From positions 1 to 39,210 of the forward strand of contig NZ_JACEHH010000066.1 in assembly GCF_014154935.1 (NCBI RefSeq): DNA of 39,210 bases. The letters are read 5' to 3'. The stretch is from Stieleria mannarensis (lineage in GTDB: Bacteria; Planctomycetota; Planctomycetia; Pirellulales; Pirellulaceae). The stretch's first letter is position 1. Every line of letters starts with the position of its first letter. The notes under the pieces are model-generated. The model saw nothing but the letters and a program-made list of their open reading frames with translations. It had not been told where the DNA came from and did not search any database. This document shows, one piece after another, positions 9,960-17,624 of the stretch. Made by a program: the position numbers and the translations under genes.

Positions 9960-10305
9960 CAAAAAGTAATCCAAATGGAAAATCAGGTTTCGATACTGTC
10001 AAACATGGCGCGCGCGGCCATCGCCGGAACTGCAATTTAACGAATTCAGTCCGATCCGACAGGACATCACCCTGAATCGGCCCGCCAGGAAACGACCGCC
10101 GCAAAACTTGGCGATTTCTGTAAATTAGTCGACCGGCAATGGCGCATCGGGCAGGCGACCGATCCCCTAAAACGTCGGCGAGGTTTCGCCAAAATCGGAC
10201 GACGGCGACGCCAGACGTAGCTACCTTCGCCAGAAGGTGGGCTCCGCTGCGATCACCACGCTCTGGCGAGCGTAGCTACGTGAACGTCACGATGACCGCA
10301 AAGCC
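9960..10305. other. Intergenic region upstream of pyc
   Basis: About 345 bp between the pyc start and the stop of the deoxyhypusine-synthase-like gene, both on the minus strand. It should contain the pyc promoter and leader, but no confident -35/-10 pair was found. Repeat A copy 2 occupies 10216-10280, near the end of the upstream gene. The rest shows no gene. Confidence 0.55.
10216..10280. repeat. Dispersed palindromic repeat A, copy 2
   Basis: Both arms match copies at 5923 and 11378 (ACGTAGCTACCTTCGCCAGA ... CTCTGGCGAGCGTAGCTAC), while the central loop sequence differs. It lies 25 bp beyond the stop of the minus-strand gene ending at 10306, a suitable place for a transcript-ending hairpin, although no U-tract follows. 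Confidence 0.8.
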
Positions 10306-11271
10306 CTACAGCCCCAACACGTAGGCAAAGATCAGCGGCGCGACGATCGAGGCGTCGCTGTGGATCATGAACTTAGGCGTTTCGCGGCTGAGCTTTTCCC
10401 AGGTGATCTTTTCGTTCGGCACCGCGCCGCTGTACCCGCCGTAGCTGGTTTCGGCATCACTGATCTGGCAGAAATAGCTCCACAGCGGGACATCTTCTTT
10501 CAAATCCTGACGCATCATCGGAACGACGCAGATCGAAAAGTCGCCCGCGATTCCGCCGCCGATTTGAAAGAACCCGATCGGGTGCTGCGGAGAGGTCTCA
10601 CGGTACCAGGCGGCCAATTTTTCCAGTTGAGCGGTGCCGGGTTTCATCGCGTGATGCCCGGCGACGGTGCCGTCGATCACGCGGGCGGTAAAGATATTCC
10701 CCAGCGTGCTATCCTCGACGCCGGGGACGAACACCGGGATTCCGGCATCTTTCGCCGCCGCCAGCCAGCTGTTTTCGCGCGGGACCTGGAAGTGTTGCGG
10801 CAATTCCGGATCGTCCAACAACTCGAACATGAACTCCGCCGGCGTCCGCGGTTGGTTCGAATCGGCGGCGTGTTGCCACAGCTTGGTCAGCCGGCCCTCG
10901 ATGTGCCGCATCACCGTTTCGGGGATACAGGTATCGGTGACCCGGTTGAAGCCCTGTTCCAACAACGCTTCTTCGTCGCTGGCCGAAAGCCCGCGCCAGT
11001 TTTCGATCACGCGGTACTCGTCGTGGGCGACCAGGTTGAAGATGTCCTCTTCCAGATTGGCGGCCGTGCAGGTGACGGCATGCACCTTGCCCTGGCGGAT
11101 CATGTCGGCCAACGAAAGCCCCAATTCGCCGGTACTCATCGCACCGGCCAGCGTAACCATCATGCGGCCGTCACGTTTTTCGATCAGGTCTTTGTACGAG
11201 CGTGCCGCGGCCAGGGTCTCGCGGGCGTTGAAGTGGCGGTAGTGCCGTTCAAGAAAATCGCTGACGTTCAA
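10306..11271 (-). CDS. Deoxyhypusine-synthase-like protein
   Basis: A 321-residue member of the deoxyhypusine synthase fold family. Diagnostic segments are MMVTLAGAMSTGELG (about 37-51), the NAD-binding-type CTAANLEEDIFNLVAH, GVEDSTLGN, IGGGIAGDF, and the C-terminal NEKITWEKLS ... HSDASIVAPLIFA. K293 in TWEKL aligns by eye with the catalytic lysine of the eukaryotic SWGKI motif. True deoxyhypusine synthases modify eIF5A. Bacterial relatives are thought to act on other acceptors, for example in homospermidine formation, so the substrate is not assigned. The start is a TTG: no in-frame ATG precedes M36/M37, and the SDFLERHYRHFNA start is typical of the family. Repeat A copies flank the gene on both sides. 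Confidence 0.88.
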   Translation of the reverse strand: MNVSDFLERHYRHFNARETLAAARSYKDLIEKRDGRMMVTLAGAMSTGELGLSLADMIRQGKVHAVTCTAANLEEDIFNLVAHDEYRVIENWRGLSASDEEALLEQGFNRVTDTCIPETVMRHIEGRLTKLWQHAADSNQPRTPAEFMFELLDDPELPQHFQVPRENSWLAAAKDAGIPVFVPGVEDSTLGNIFTARVIDGTVAGHHAMKPGTAQLEKLAAWYRETSPQHPIGFFQIGGGIAGDFSICVVPMMRQDLKEDVPLWSYFCQISDAETSYGGYSGAVPNEKITWEKLSRETPKFMIHSDASIVAPLIFAYVLGL

Positions 11272-11377
11272 GGCAGGTCTCGGTGGGGAACAGATGGATT
11301 CGGATTGACCTGTTTTTTTTACCGAATATCCCGTGGGATCGAAAGTCGGGGGGCAAAACTCGCAATCACCGATTCAC

Positions 11378-11440
11378 CGTAGCTACCTTCGCCAGAAGGT
11401 GGTCTTCCGATGGGGACCACGCTCTGGCGAGCGTGGCTAC
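11378..11440. repeat. Dispersed palindromic repeat A, copy 3
   Basis: The third copy shows CCGTAGCTACCTTCGCCAGA ... GCTCTGGCGAGCGTGGCTAC with one substitution in the right arm (GTGGCTAC). It lies just past the stop of the beta-CASP nuclease gene (minus strand, ending at 11461), again in the same orientation. Confidence 0.8.
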
Positions 11441-11460
11441 GAAGCACAGCAGCACATCGC

Positions 11461-13047
11461 TTACACGCCACCGAGCGTTTCTTTCAGACGTTTCAGCAAT
11501 CGATACCGCTCGTGATCGCTCGATTTTTCGATCGTGGTCGTCAGCGAGAGCATGAACTCGGCGTAATCGTTGTGCCAATCGTGGGCCGTGTGAGCGACAT
11601 CCAGCCGCGGCTTGGGCGTGCCCTGGGAAAGGGGCTTCGTGCCGGCGATCAATTCAAACGATTCGTCGAACCCGGGCAAATAAATTCGATCGCCGTCCAA
11701 CCCGCGGTTGACCAACAACTCACGAAGCATCTCACGTGCATCGTCTTCGCCATGATTGAGGAACAATCCGCCGGTGATCGGACAACGCTCCTTGATCCAA
11801 TCCAACAACTCCCCCTGGTCGGCGTGGGCGGAATAATTCCCCAGCTCGCGAATGTCAGCCCGCACCTTATACGATTTGCCGTGGATCCGAACCTCTTTGG
11901 CACCGCTGCTGATGATGTGCCCCAGCGTCCCCGGCGATTGGTATCCGACGAACAACACGGTGCATTCGGGACGATAGATGTTGTTGATCAAGTGATGCTT
12001 GATGCGTCCGGCGTTGCACATCCCGCTGGCCGAAATGATGATCGCGCCGCCTTTGATGTTGTTGATCGCCTTGCTCTCGTCAAGCGAATGCACCAAGTGA
12101 AAACGCGGGTGGCGGAACAACCGCGCTTCGTCCACCTCCACGTCCTGAAGCGCCCCGGCGTGTTTGATGAACACCTCGGTCGCCTTCTTGGCCAGCGGTG
12201 AATCCAAGTAGACATCCGACTGCGGGATCTGGCCTTGCGTCAACAAGTATCCGATGTCGTGCAACAGTTCCTGGCTGCGTTCGACGGCGAACGAAGGGAT
12301 CACCACGTTGCCGCCGCGCTTGAGTGCGGTGGTCAGGACGTCGCGGAGTGCCTCGCGGCGTTTTTCCAGCGTGTAATCATCGCGGTCACGGTTGCCGTAG
12401 GTCGACTCGCAAACGATGTAGTCGTAGCCGACCGGCGCGTCCGGTTCGGGATGAAACGCTTTTTCTTCCGGCCCGATGTCGCCGGAAAACAGCAGCGACA
12501 ACTCCTCGCTCTCCCCCGGCTGGGCGATCTTAATTTCGACCGACGCCGAACCGAGCAGGTGCCCGGCGTTCCAAAACCGGGCGTGGATTCCGTCGCGGGG
12601 AGAAAACCATGATTCATACCCGTGTGGATCCACCAACTGCAACGTCGCGTCGGCATCGGCCATCGTGTAAATCGGCTGGACCGCCGGCAGCCCACGACGA
12701 CGCAGGTTTCGATTGTGTCGCTTGACCCCCGACTCCTGGATGTACGCTGAATCGGGAAGCATGAATCGAAGCAGGTCACAGGTCGCTTCGGTCGCATAAA
12801 TCTGGCCGGTAAAGCCTTTTTTGACCAGCTTCGGAAGCAGCCCGGAATGATCGATGTGGGCGTGGGTCAGGATCAGGAAGTCGATCGATTCGGGATCGAA
12901 GGGAAAGTCCTGGTAGTTCAACTCCTGAGTCGTCTTGCTGCCCTGGAACAGGCCGCAGTCGATCAGAAATCGATGCTTGCCGGTATCCAATAACGAGCAC
13001 GATCCCGTGACGGTTCCGGCAGCCCCGCAAAATGTCAATTTCGTCAT
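11461..13047 (-). CDS. Metallo-beta-lactamase/beta-CASP family RNA-processing nuclease
   Basis: A 528-residue protein related to CPSF73/YSH1-type nucleases. It begins MTKLTFCGAAGTVTGSC. It carries the zinc motif THAHIDHSG (HxHxDH), the third-motif GHLLGSA and the fourth-motif SGDIG. The beta-CASP signatures include CESTYGNRDRDD, SASGMCNAGRIKHHL and the late histidine HGEDDAREM. These metal ligands look intact, so an active RNA endo/exonuclease is expected in the cytoplasm. A 24-residue upstream extension of the frame lacks family character, so the ATG at 13047 was chosen. The gene follows the DNA glycosylase by 40 bp on the same strand, suggesting one operon. The exact RNA target is unknown. 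Confidence 0.92.
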   Translation of the reverse strand: MTKLTFCGAAGTVTGSCSLLDTGKHRFLIDCGLFQGSKTTQELNYQDFPFDPESIDFLILTHAHIDHSGLLPKLVKKGFTGQIYATEATCDLLRFMLPDSAYIQESGVKRHNRNLRRRGLPAVQPIYTMADADATLQLVDPHGYESWFSPRDGIHARFWNAGHLLGSASVEIKIAQPGESEELSLLFSGDIGPEEKAFHPEPDAPVGYDYIVCESTYGNRDRDDYTLEKRREALRDVLTTALKRGGNVVIPSFAVERSQELLHDIGYLLTQGQIPQSDVYLDSPLAKKATEVFIKHAGALQDVEVDEARLFRHPRFHLVHSLDESKAINNIKGGAIIISASGMCNAGRIKHHLINNIYRPECTVLFVGYQSPGTLGHIISSGAKEVRIHGKSYKVRADIRELGNYSAHADQGELLDWIKERCPITGGLFLNHGEDDAREMLRELLVNRGLDGDRIYLPGFDESFELIAGTKPLSQGTPKPRLDVAHTAHDWHNDYAEFMLSLTTTIEKSSDHERYRLLKRLKETLGGV

Positions 13048-13087
13048 CGAATTCCATCGCAAAGAAGAGTTGAACCTGAAGAGAACG

Positions 13088-13741
13088 CTAAAAGATATCG
13101 CGTCCACGTTGGTGAACATACCACTGCCAGACCATCCGCGTGGCGATACTGCGCAGCGGACGCCACGATTCGGCCCGCTCGGCGATCTGTTGCCGCGATG
13201 GGTATTCGGTCTGGTCGACCTCCTGGATCCCTTTGACGAGCGCCAAATCGCCCAAGGGCAAAACGTCCGGTCGCTGCAGCGCCATCATCAAATACACATC
13301 GGCCGACCAATCCCCCAATCCCAGCTGGGCGACGATTTGTGATCGCACCGTTTCATCGTCCCATCGAGACAGCGCCGCGATCTCAAATTCACCGGCCAGG
13401 CAAGCGTCCGCCAGCGCCAGTGCGTAGCGTGCCTTCTGGCGACTGAACCCCAACTGGCGCAGTCGCTCGTCACCCAGATCACGAACCGCACGGGGGCTGG
13501 GATCGTTTCGGCACGCGTCGTTCAGCCGGTCAAAGGTCGCCTTGGCCGATTCGACCGAGACCTGTTGTTCCAGAATGATGTGAACGAACGTCGCATAGGT
13601 GGCCGCCCGTCGCAGCAACGGCGGCGGACCGAACCGGCGATGAATCTTTCGCAGCACCGGATCCGTCTCGGCCAATCGAACAGCCCCTTCGGCAAGCGAC
13701 TTCTTGGTCAAGCGGATCGGCTTCGGCTGCGTCGGGCTCAA
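13088..13741 (-). CDS. DNA-3-methyladenine glycosylase II-like (HhH-GPD)
   Basis: A 217-residue base-excision repair glycosylase of the HhH-GPD superfamily, likely removing alkylated purines. It has the LEQQVSVESAKATFDRL helix, the helix-hairpin-helix segment LGLGDWSADVYLMMAL, and LPLGDLALVKG, whose aspartate is in the place of the catalytic Asp of AlkA. It is shorter than E. coli AlkA and lacks that protein's N-terminal beta domain, as many bacterial members do. It starts with TTG, whose bases overlap the TGA stop of the upstream peptidase gene (TTGA), a translational-coupling arrangement; no internal ATG would leave the domain whole. No iron-sulfur cysteine cluster is seen. Confidence 0.88.
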   Translation of the reverse strand: MSPTQPKPIRLTKKSLAEGAVRLAETDPVLRKIHRRFGPPPLLRRAATYATFVHIILEQQVSVESAKATFDRLNDACRNDPSPRAVRDLGDERLRQLGFSRQKARYALALADACLAGEFEIAALSRWDDETVRSQIVAQLGLGDWSADVYLMMALQRPDVLPLGDLALVKGIQEVDQTEYPSRQQIAERAESWRPLRSIATRMVWQWYVHQRGRDIF

Positions 13742-15558
13742 AGAATCTGGTCCAGCTCTTCGGTCAGCGTTTTGAATCGTGCCAGCGTCGTCTTGACCGG
13801 TTCGGGGCTGGCCATGTCGACACCGGCATCACGCAACAAATCCAGCGGATCTTTGCTGCAGCCCCCCGAAAGGAATTTCAGGTAGTCGTCCAATTCTGAC
13901 TTGCCCCCTTCGAGCACACGCCGCGACAAAGCCACGGCCGCACTCAACCCGGTCGCGTACTTGTAGACATAAAACGCACGATAGAAATGCGGGATCCGGA
14001 AACATTCCAGTTCCAGTTCTTCGTCGACGACGAACTCGGGGCCGAAATACGCGTCCAACAGTTCGCGATAAGTTGCGCGGAAGGACGCAACGGTCAACGG
14101 TTCACCCGCCTCGGCCATCTCGTGAGTCTTCTTTTCGAATTCTGCAAACATGGTTTGACGCACAACCGTCGCCCGGATGCTGTCCAATTCGTTGTTGATC
14201 AAGTAGGCACGCTCGTTGTCATCGGCGGCATGTTTTAGCAAGTGCTCGGTCAGCAATTGCTCGTTGAACGTGCTCGCCACTTCGGCCACAAAGATCGTGT
14301 AGTCGTAATACTGGAAGGGCTGATTTTTCGACGAATACCAACTGTGCATCGAGTGACCGGCTTCGTGGGTCAACGTGAACACGTCGTTCAAAACGTCGGT
14401 TTTGAAATTCATCAAGATGTACGGATCGCCGTCAAATGATCCGCAACTGAACGCCCCGCTTTGCTTGCCACGGTTGGGGTATCGGTCCGCCCAGCGATTC
14501 TTCAGGCCCGCGGCCAGCGTGTCGGTGTATTCGCTGCCCAACGGGGCAAGTGATTCGATCACCACGTCGACCGCCTGGTCCCACGAATGTTCCTTCTTCA
14601 TGTCGCTCAGGATCGGGACATAGGTGTCATAGGCGTGGATGTCCGGCAAATCCATCTTGCGTCGTCGCACGTCCAGGTACTGATGCACGCTCGGCAACGA
14701 CTCGCGGACCGCGGCGATCAGATTGTCGTAAACGTCCACCGGCACGTTGTCGGGGAACAACGCACCCGCCAGCGAACTTTCATGGTTTCGCGCCCGGGCA
14801 TAGTAGACGTCGCGGTGGATGCTGCCGGCCAGCGTCGCGGCGAGCGTATTTTCGTGTTCGGCGAACTCTTTGTAGTACTGGTGGAACGCGTTGCGGCGGA
14901 TCTTCCGAGCCGGGCTGTTGAGGAATTGAATGAACGACGCGTGCGAGAGTTCTTGTTCGTTGCCGTCGGCGTCTTCCACCGATCCGAACCGCAAGTCCAC
15001 GTCGTTCAGCTGGCGAAACGCGTTTCCGGCCGCCGACGCCATTTCGCCCTGCATCGCCAGCAAGCGTTCTTCTTTGTCACTTAACGTGTGTGGCCGCTGG
15101 CGAAGCAACCGCTCCAGTTGCAATTTGTACGGTTGCAGCAGCGGGTCGGCGACCAACGCGTCCATTTTTTCCGGATCGATCGCCAGCAATTCCGGGCTCA
15201 TGAAGCTCGCCGCCTGGTTGGCGCGGACGGCCAGATTCTGGAACCGCGACTTCATGCCCTGGTAATCGCTGTTGCCCTGGTCTTCGGTCGTCTTCAGGAA
15301 CGAATAAATCGCAACCCGTTCGGCGCGGCGTGAAAAGTCCGAATCGAAATGCAGCACTTCCAGCAGCGTCGCGGCCGATTCACCCAATCGACCGCGATAG
15401 GTTTCATAGGTCCCGAGTTGGGAATCCAGTTCTGCAAACGCGGTTTCCCAATCGGAATCGCTGGCGAACAAACTGGCCAGGTCCCAGCAATCGCTCGCTG
15501 GCACCTCGGAGCGTTCCGGGAGCGACTTGGGGGCAGAGGGTGTCGAAGTTGCGTTCAT
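13738..15558 (-). CDS. M3-family oligoendopeptidase (PepF-like)
   Basis: A 606-residue cytoplasmic zinc peptidase that cleaves short peptides. The catalytic HEAGHSMHSWYS (HExxH, about residues 397-401) and the downstream VAEVASTFNEQLL glutamate motif are intact. The N-terminal half is the usual long helical region (DWETAFAELDSQLGTYETY ... LLEVLHFDSDFSRRAERV). Length fits PepF/oligoendopeptidase F. The frame stays open another 64 codons upstream, but that sequence is Arg/Pro-rich and unlike the family. The ATG at 15558 (MNATSTPSAPK) is therefore used. The stop overlaps the glycosylase start by 4 nt. panB ends 82 bp upstream on the same strand, so it may belong to the same transcript. Confidence 0.93.
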   Translation of the reverse strand: MNATSTPSAPKSLPERSEVPASDCWDLASLFASDSDWETAFAELDSQLGTYETYRGRLGESAATLLEVLHFDSDFSRRAERVAIYSFLKTTEDQGNSDYQGMKSRFQNLAVRANQAASFMSPELLAIDPEKMDALVADPLLQPYKLQLERLLRQRPHTLSDKEERLLAMQGEMASAAGNAFRQLNDVDLRFGSVEDADGNEQELSHASFIQFLNSPARKIRRNAFHQYYKEFAEHENTLAATLAGSIHRDVYYARARNHESSLAGALFPDNVPVDVYDNLIAAVRESLPSVHQYLDVRRRKMDLPDIHAYDTYVPILSDMKKEHSWDQAVDVVIESLAPLGSEYTDTLAAGLKNRWADRYPNRGKQSGAFSCGSFDGDPYILMNFKTDVLNDVFTLTHEAGHSMHSWYSSKNQPFQYYDYTIFVAEVASTFNEQLLTEHLLKHAADDNERAYLINNELDSIRATVVRQTMFAEFEKKTHEMAEAGEPLTVASFRATYRELLDAYFGPEFVVDEELELECFRIPHFYRAFYVYKYATGLSAAVALSRRVLEGGKSELDDYLKFLSGGCSKDPLDLLRDAGVDMASPEPVKTTLARFKTLTEELDQIL

Positions 15559-15640
15559 TGCAATCTGGAAAGCTGGGTTGTGAACTGGAGGAGGTGGATC
15601 CCGACGGCGACCGTCCGTTCCGCAGGAATCAATCAAACAA

Positions 15641-16462
15641 TCAATCGAATGTTTCGTCGGGGCCCGGAAAGCTACCGTCGCCGACCGCTTGGTGGAACGC
15701 CGACGCGGCGGAGCGAATCGTCTCGCCGATCGAAGCGTACGTTCTAACAAACTTGGGAGTGTAGCCCGACGTCAATCCGATCAAGTCGTGGGTGACCAGG
15801 ACTTGGCCCGTGGTCGCTCGTCCGGCGCCGATTCCGATCGTCGGTACGCGAACCGCCGCGTGAATCGCTTCGGCTACCGACTCGGGAACACATTCGATCA
15901 ACACGGCGAATGCCCCCGCACGCTCGGCGGCGATCGCGTCTTTGACCAACGCCTCCTGATCGCGTTGGATCTGGTAACCGCCCTGGACGAAGACATTTTG
16001 CGGTCGCAATCCGACGTGGGCCATCACCGGGATCCCCGCGGTGACCATCGCCTCGATGCGCGACGCCTGTTCAGCGCCGCCTTCCAACTTGACCGCGTGG
16101 CAGCGTGTTTCCTTCAGCACCCGGGCACCGCAACCGATACTGCGTTCGATCGACAGCTGGCCGTCGGGAAAGGGCAGGTCGACGACCACCATCGCTCGCG
16201 AGGCCGCACGACCGACCATTTCCGCGTGGTAGATCATCTGGTCCATCGTCACCGGCAGGGTGGTCTCATGCCCCTGGACCACCATCGCCAGCGAATCGCC
16301 GACCAACAACACATCGATCCCGGCTTGGTCGAGCAGTCGTGCCGTGGGGAAATCGTACGCCGTCAGCATCGAAATCGAGCCGCCGGAATCGCGCCGCCGT
16401 TGCAGCGAGCGGGTGGTCACGCGTGGGGGAGCTTTTTCGTCGACCATCGAGAGGTTTGCCAT
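15641..16462 (-). CDS. panB: 3-methyl-2-oxobutanoate hydroxymethyltransferase
   Basis: Transfers a hydroxymethyl group from 5,10-methylenetetrahydrofolate to ketoisovalerate to give ketopantoate, the first committed step of pantothenate/CoA synthesis. 273 residues from MANLSMVDEK; an internal start at MVDEKAPP (16447) is possible. Signatures: ISMLTAYDFPTARLLDQAGID, LLVGDSLAMVVQGHETTLPVT (Mg-binding Asp), VVVDLPF, AVKLEGG, MAHVGLRPQ, AVLIECVP (catalytic Glu), and IGIGAGRATTGQVLVTHDLIGL. Full length, with all main motifs present. It is transcribed divergently from the fhc operon, with 211 bp between the start codons. Confidence 0.96.
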   Translation of the reverse strand: MANLSMVDEKAPPRVTTRSLQRRRDSGGSISMLTAYDFPTARLLDQAGIDVLLVGDSLAMVVQGHETTLPVTMDQMIYHAEMVGRAASRAMVVVDLPFPDGQLSIERSIGCGARVLKETRCHAVKLEGGAEQASRIEAMVTAGIPVMAHVGLRPQNVFVQGGYQIQRDQEALVKDAIAAERAGAFAVLIECVPESVAEAIHAAVRVPTIGIGAGRATTGQVLVTHDLIGLTSGYTPKFVRTYASIGETIRSAASAFHQAVGDGSFPGPDETFD

Positions 16463-16673
16463 GCACCGATTGAACAACACCCGCCGAAATCCACGGCAGG
16501 GATCAACTGGCAGAGTAACAGACCAGCTAGCCCGCGAAAACCGTCCTCCAAGTTCGCCGCGGCCGCCGCCATCGGAACGAATCGGCCGGCGACACACGCC
16601 ATCACGACTCTGGGTAAACTGGTGCAAATCCCCCCGATTCCACCTGATCGAATCTTTCGCCGGTGCCCCACCC
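16463..16673. promoter_or_regulatory. Divergent promoter region, panB / fhc operon
   Basis: The 211 bp between the divergent starts of panB (minus) and the exported-protein gene (plus) must hold promoters for both transcripts. No strong consensus -35/-10 pair or operator palindrome was recognised. The assignment rests on gene layout only. Confidence 0.45.
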
Positions 16674-17624
16674 ATGAACCGCATCTCCCCGCCGCTGATT
16701 GCCCTGTTCCTGTCGATCCACTGCTTCCTGTCGATGCAATGCGGTTTCGACAATCCCCTGGCCGCACAAGCTCCCGGTTTCGGGACGGCCGATCTTGGCC
16801 AGGGGCAATCCAACGTGCCCGCCGGCACGCTGCCGGCCAACGAGGTCACCAACTTCAAAGGCACCCTGAAAGGCATACGCCGCAATCTGGTCGTGGTCGA
16901 AAAAGAGGACGGCAGCGAAGCCTTGGTCGCGATGCCCGACACGATTTCGTCGTTCCAGTTCGTCGCCAAAGCGACCCCGGCGTTCTTGCAACGCGGCATG
17001 TTGATGCGTTTCTCGGCCAATTTCGGCCCCGGCGGAGTGCCCCTGGCCCCGGTCGGAAAAATCACGCTGTTTCAACCGGTCGACCCGCGCTCGCTGCACG
17101 GCCGGACCAAAGAACAATTCACGCCCGGCATTTACTCTGACACCCACCGCGGCAACCGCAACCAACCGATGGTCGGCAAGCTATCGATCGTGGGCCGATT
17201 GATCGGGCTGGCCCCCAACGGCGTGCTGGCCGTCCAAGCCGGAAAAATGCCGGTCCAAGTGCCGGTCGATGCCAACACCACGCTGGAAGTCCGCTACAAC
17301 AACTTGGCACTGGCGCAAGAAGGCGACGCGGTCACCGTGGCCGGTTTCTACCAACCCCCGAATGAGAATCAGGTCAAAGCCGACCGCATCACCATCTCCA
17401 CCGACCGCGTTTACGGTGAATACCAACCCGCTCCCGAGCGAAAATCGAGACGTCGGCGCGGTGACAAACAGGACGCCGACGACGGAAAACAGGCCGACAC
17501 TGAACAACCATCGGGGCAGCAACCATCGGGGCAGCAACCATCGGGTCTGGGAGACGACGCGGAAAAAGGGGACAATGCAAATCCGGACGACGCCAAACCA
17601 GACACCCAGCAAGAGGAGCTATGA
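16674..17624 (+). CDS. Exported protein of unknown function, first gene of the fhc operon
   Basis: A 316-residue protein not recognised as a known family. The N-terminus (MNRISPPLIALFLSIHCFLS, ending near LAAQ) is a Sec signal peptide; a cysteine in MQCGF makes a lipoprotein possible but the context is not a clear lipobox. The mature part shows two similar beta-rich segments. The first is NFKGTLKGIRRNLVVVEKEDGSEALVAMPD; the second is VGRLIGLAPNGVLAVQAGKMPVQVPVD followed by EGDAVTVAGFYQPPNENQVKADRI. Both look OB-fold-like by eye. The acidic, low-complexity tail includes a small tandem PSGQQ repeat. Its stop overlaps the fhcA start (ATGA), so the two are translationally coupled, which ties it to the C1 pathway by context only. 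Confidence 0.8.
   Translation: MNRISPPLIALFLSIHCFLSMQCGFDNPLAAQAPGFGTADLGQGQSNVPAGTLPANEVTNFKGTLKGIRRNLVVVEKEDGSEALVAMPDTISSFQFVAKATPAFLQRGMLMRFSANFGPGGVPLAPVGKITLFQPVDPRSLHGRTKEQFTPGIYSDTHRGNRNQPMVGKLSIVGRLIGLAPNGVLAVQAGKMPVQVPVDANTTLEVRYNNLALAQEGDAVTVAGFYQPPNENQVKADRITISTDRVYGEYQPAPERKSRRRRGDKQDADDGKQADTEQPSGQQPSGQQPSGLGDDAEKGDNANPDDAKPDTQQEEL
17505..17545 (+). repeat. 15-bp tandem repeat inside coding sequence
   Basis: The unit CAACCATCGGGGCAG occurs at 17505 and 17520, with a partial third copy from 17535. It encodes PSGQQ repeats in the acidic C-terminal tail and keeps the frame. It is a likely site of slippage-driven length variation. Confidence 0.85.

Noticed and set aside
15559..15750. 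64-residue N-terminal extension of the M3 peptidase
   Set aside because: The translation is Arg/Pro-rich and unlike the family. It also extends into the panB coding region, and an ATG at 15558 gives the normal length.
16463..17065. Long upstream extension of the panB frame
   Set aside because: It runs antisense into the divergent exported-protein gene and shows no panB homology before MANLSMVDEK.
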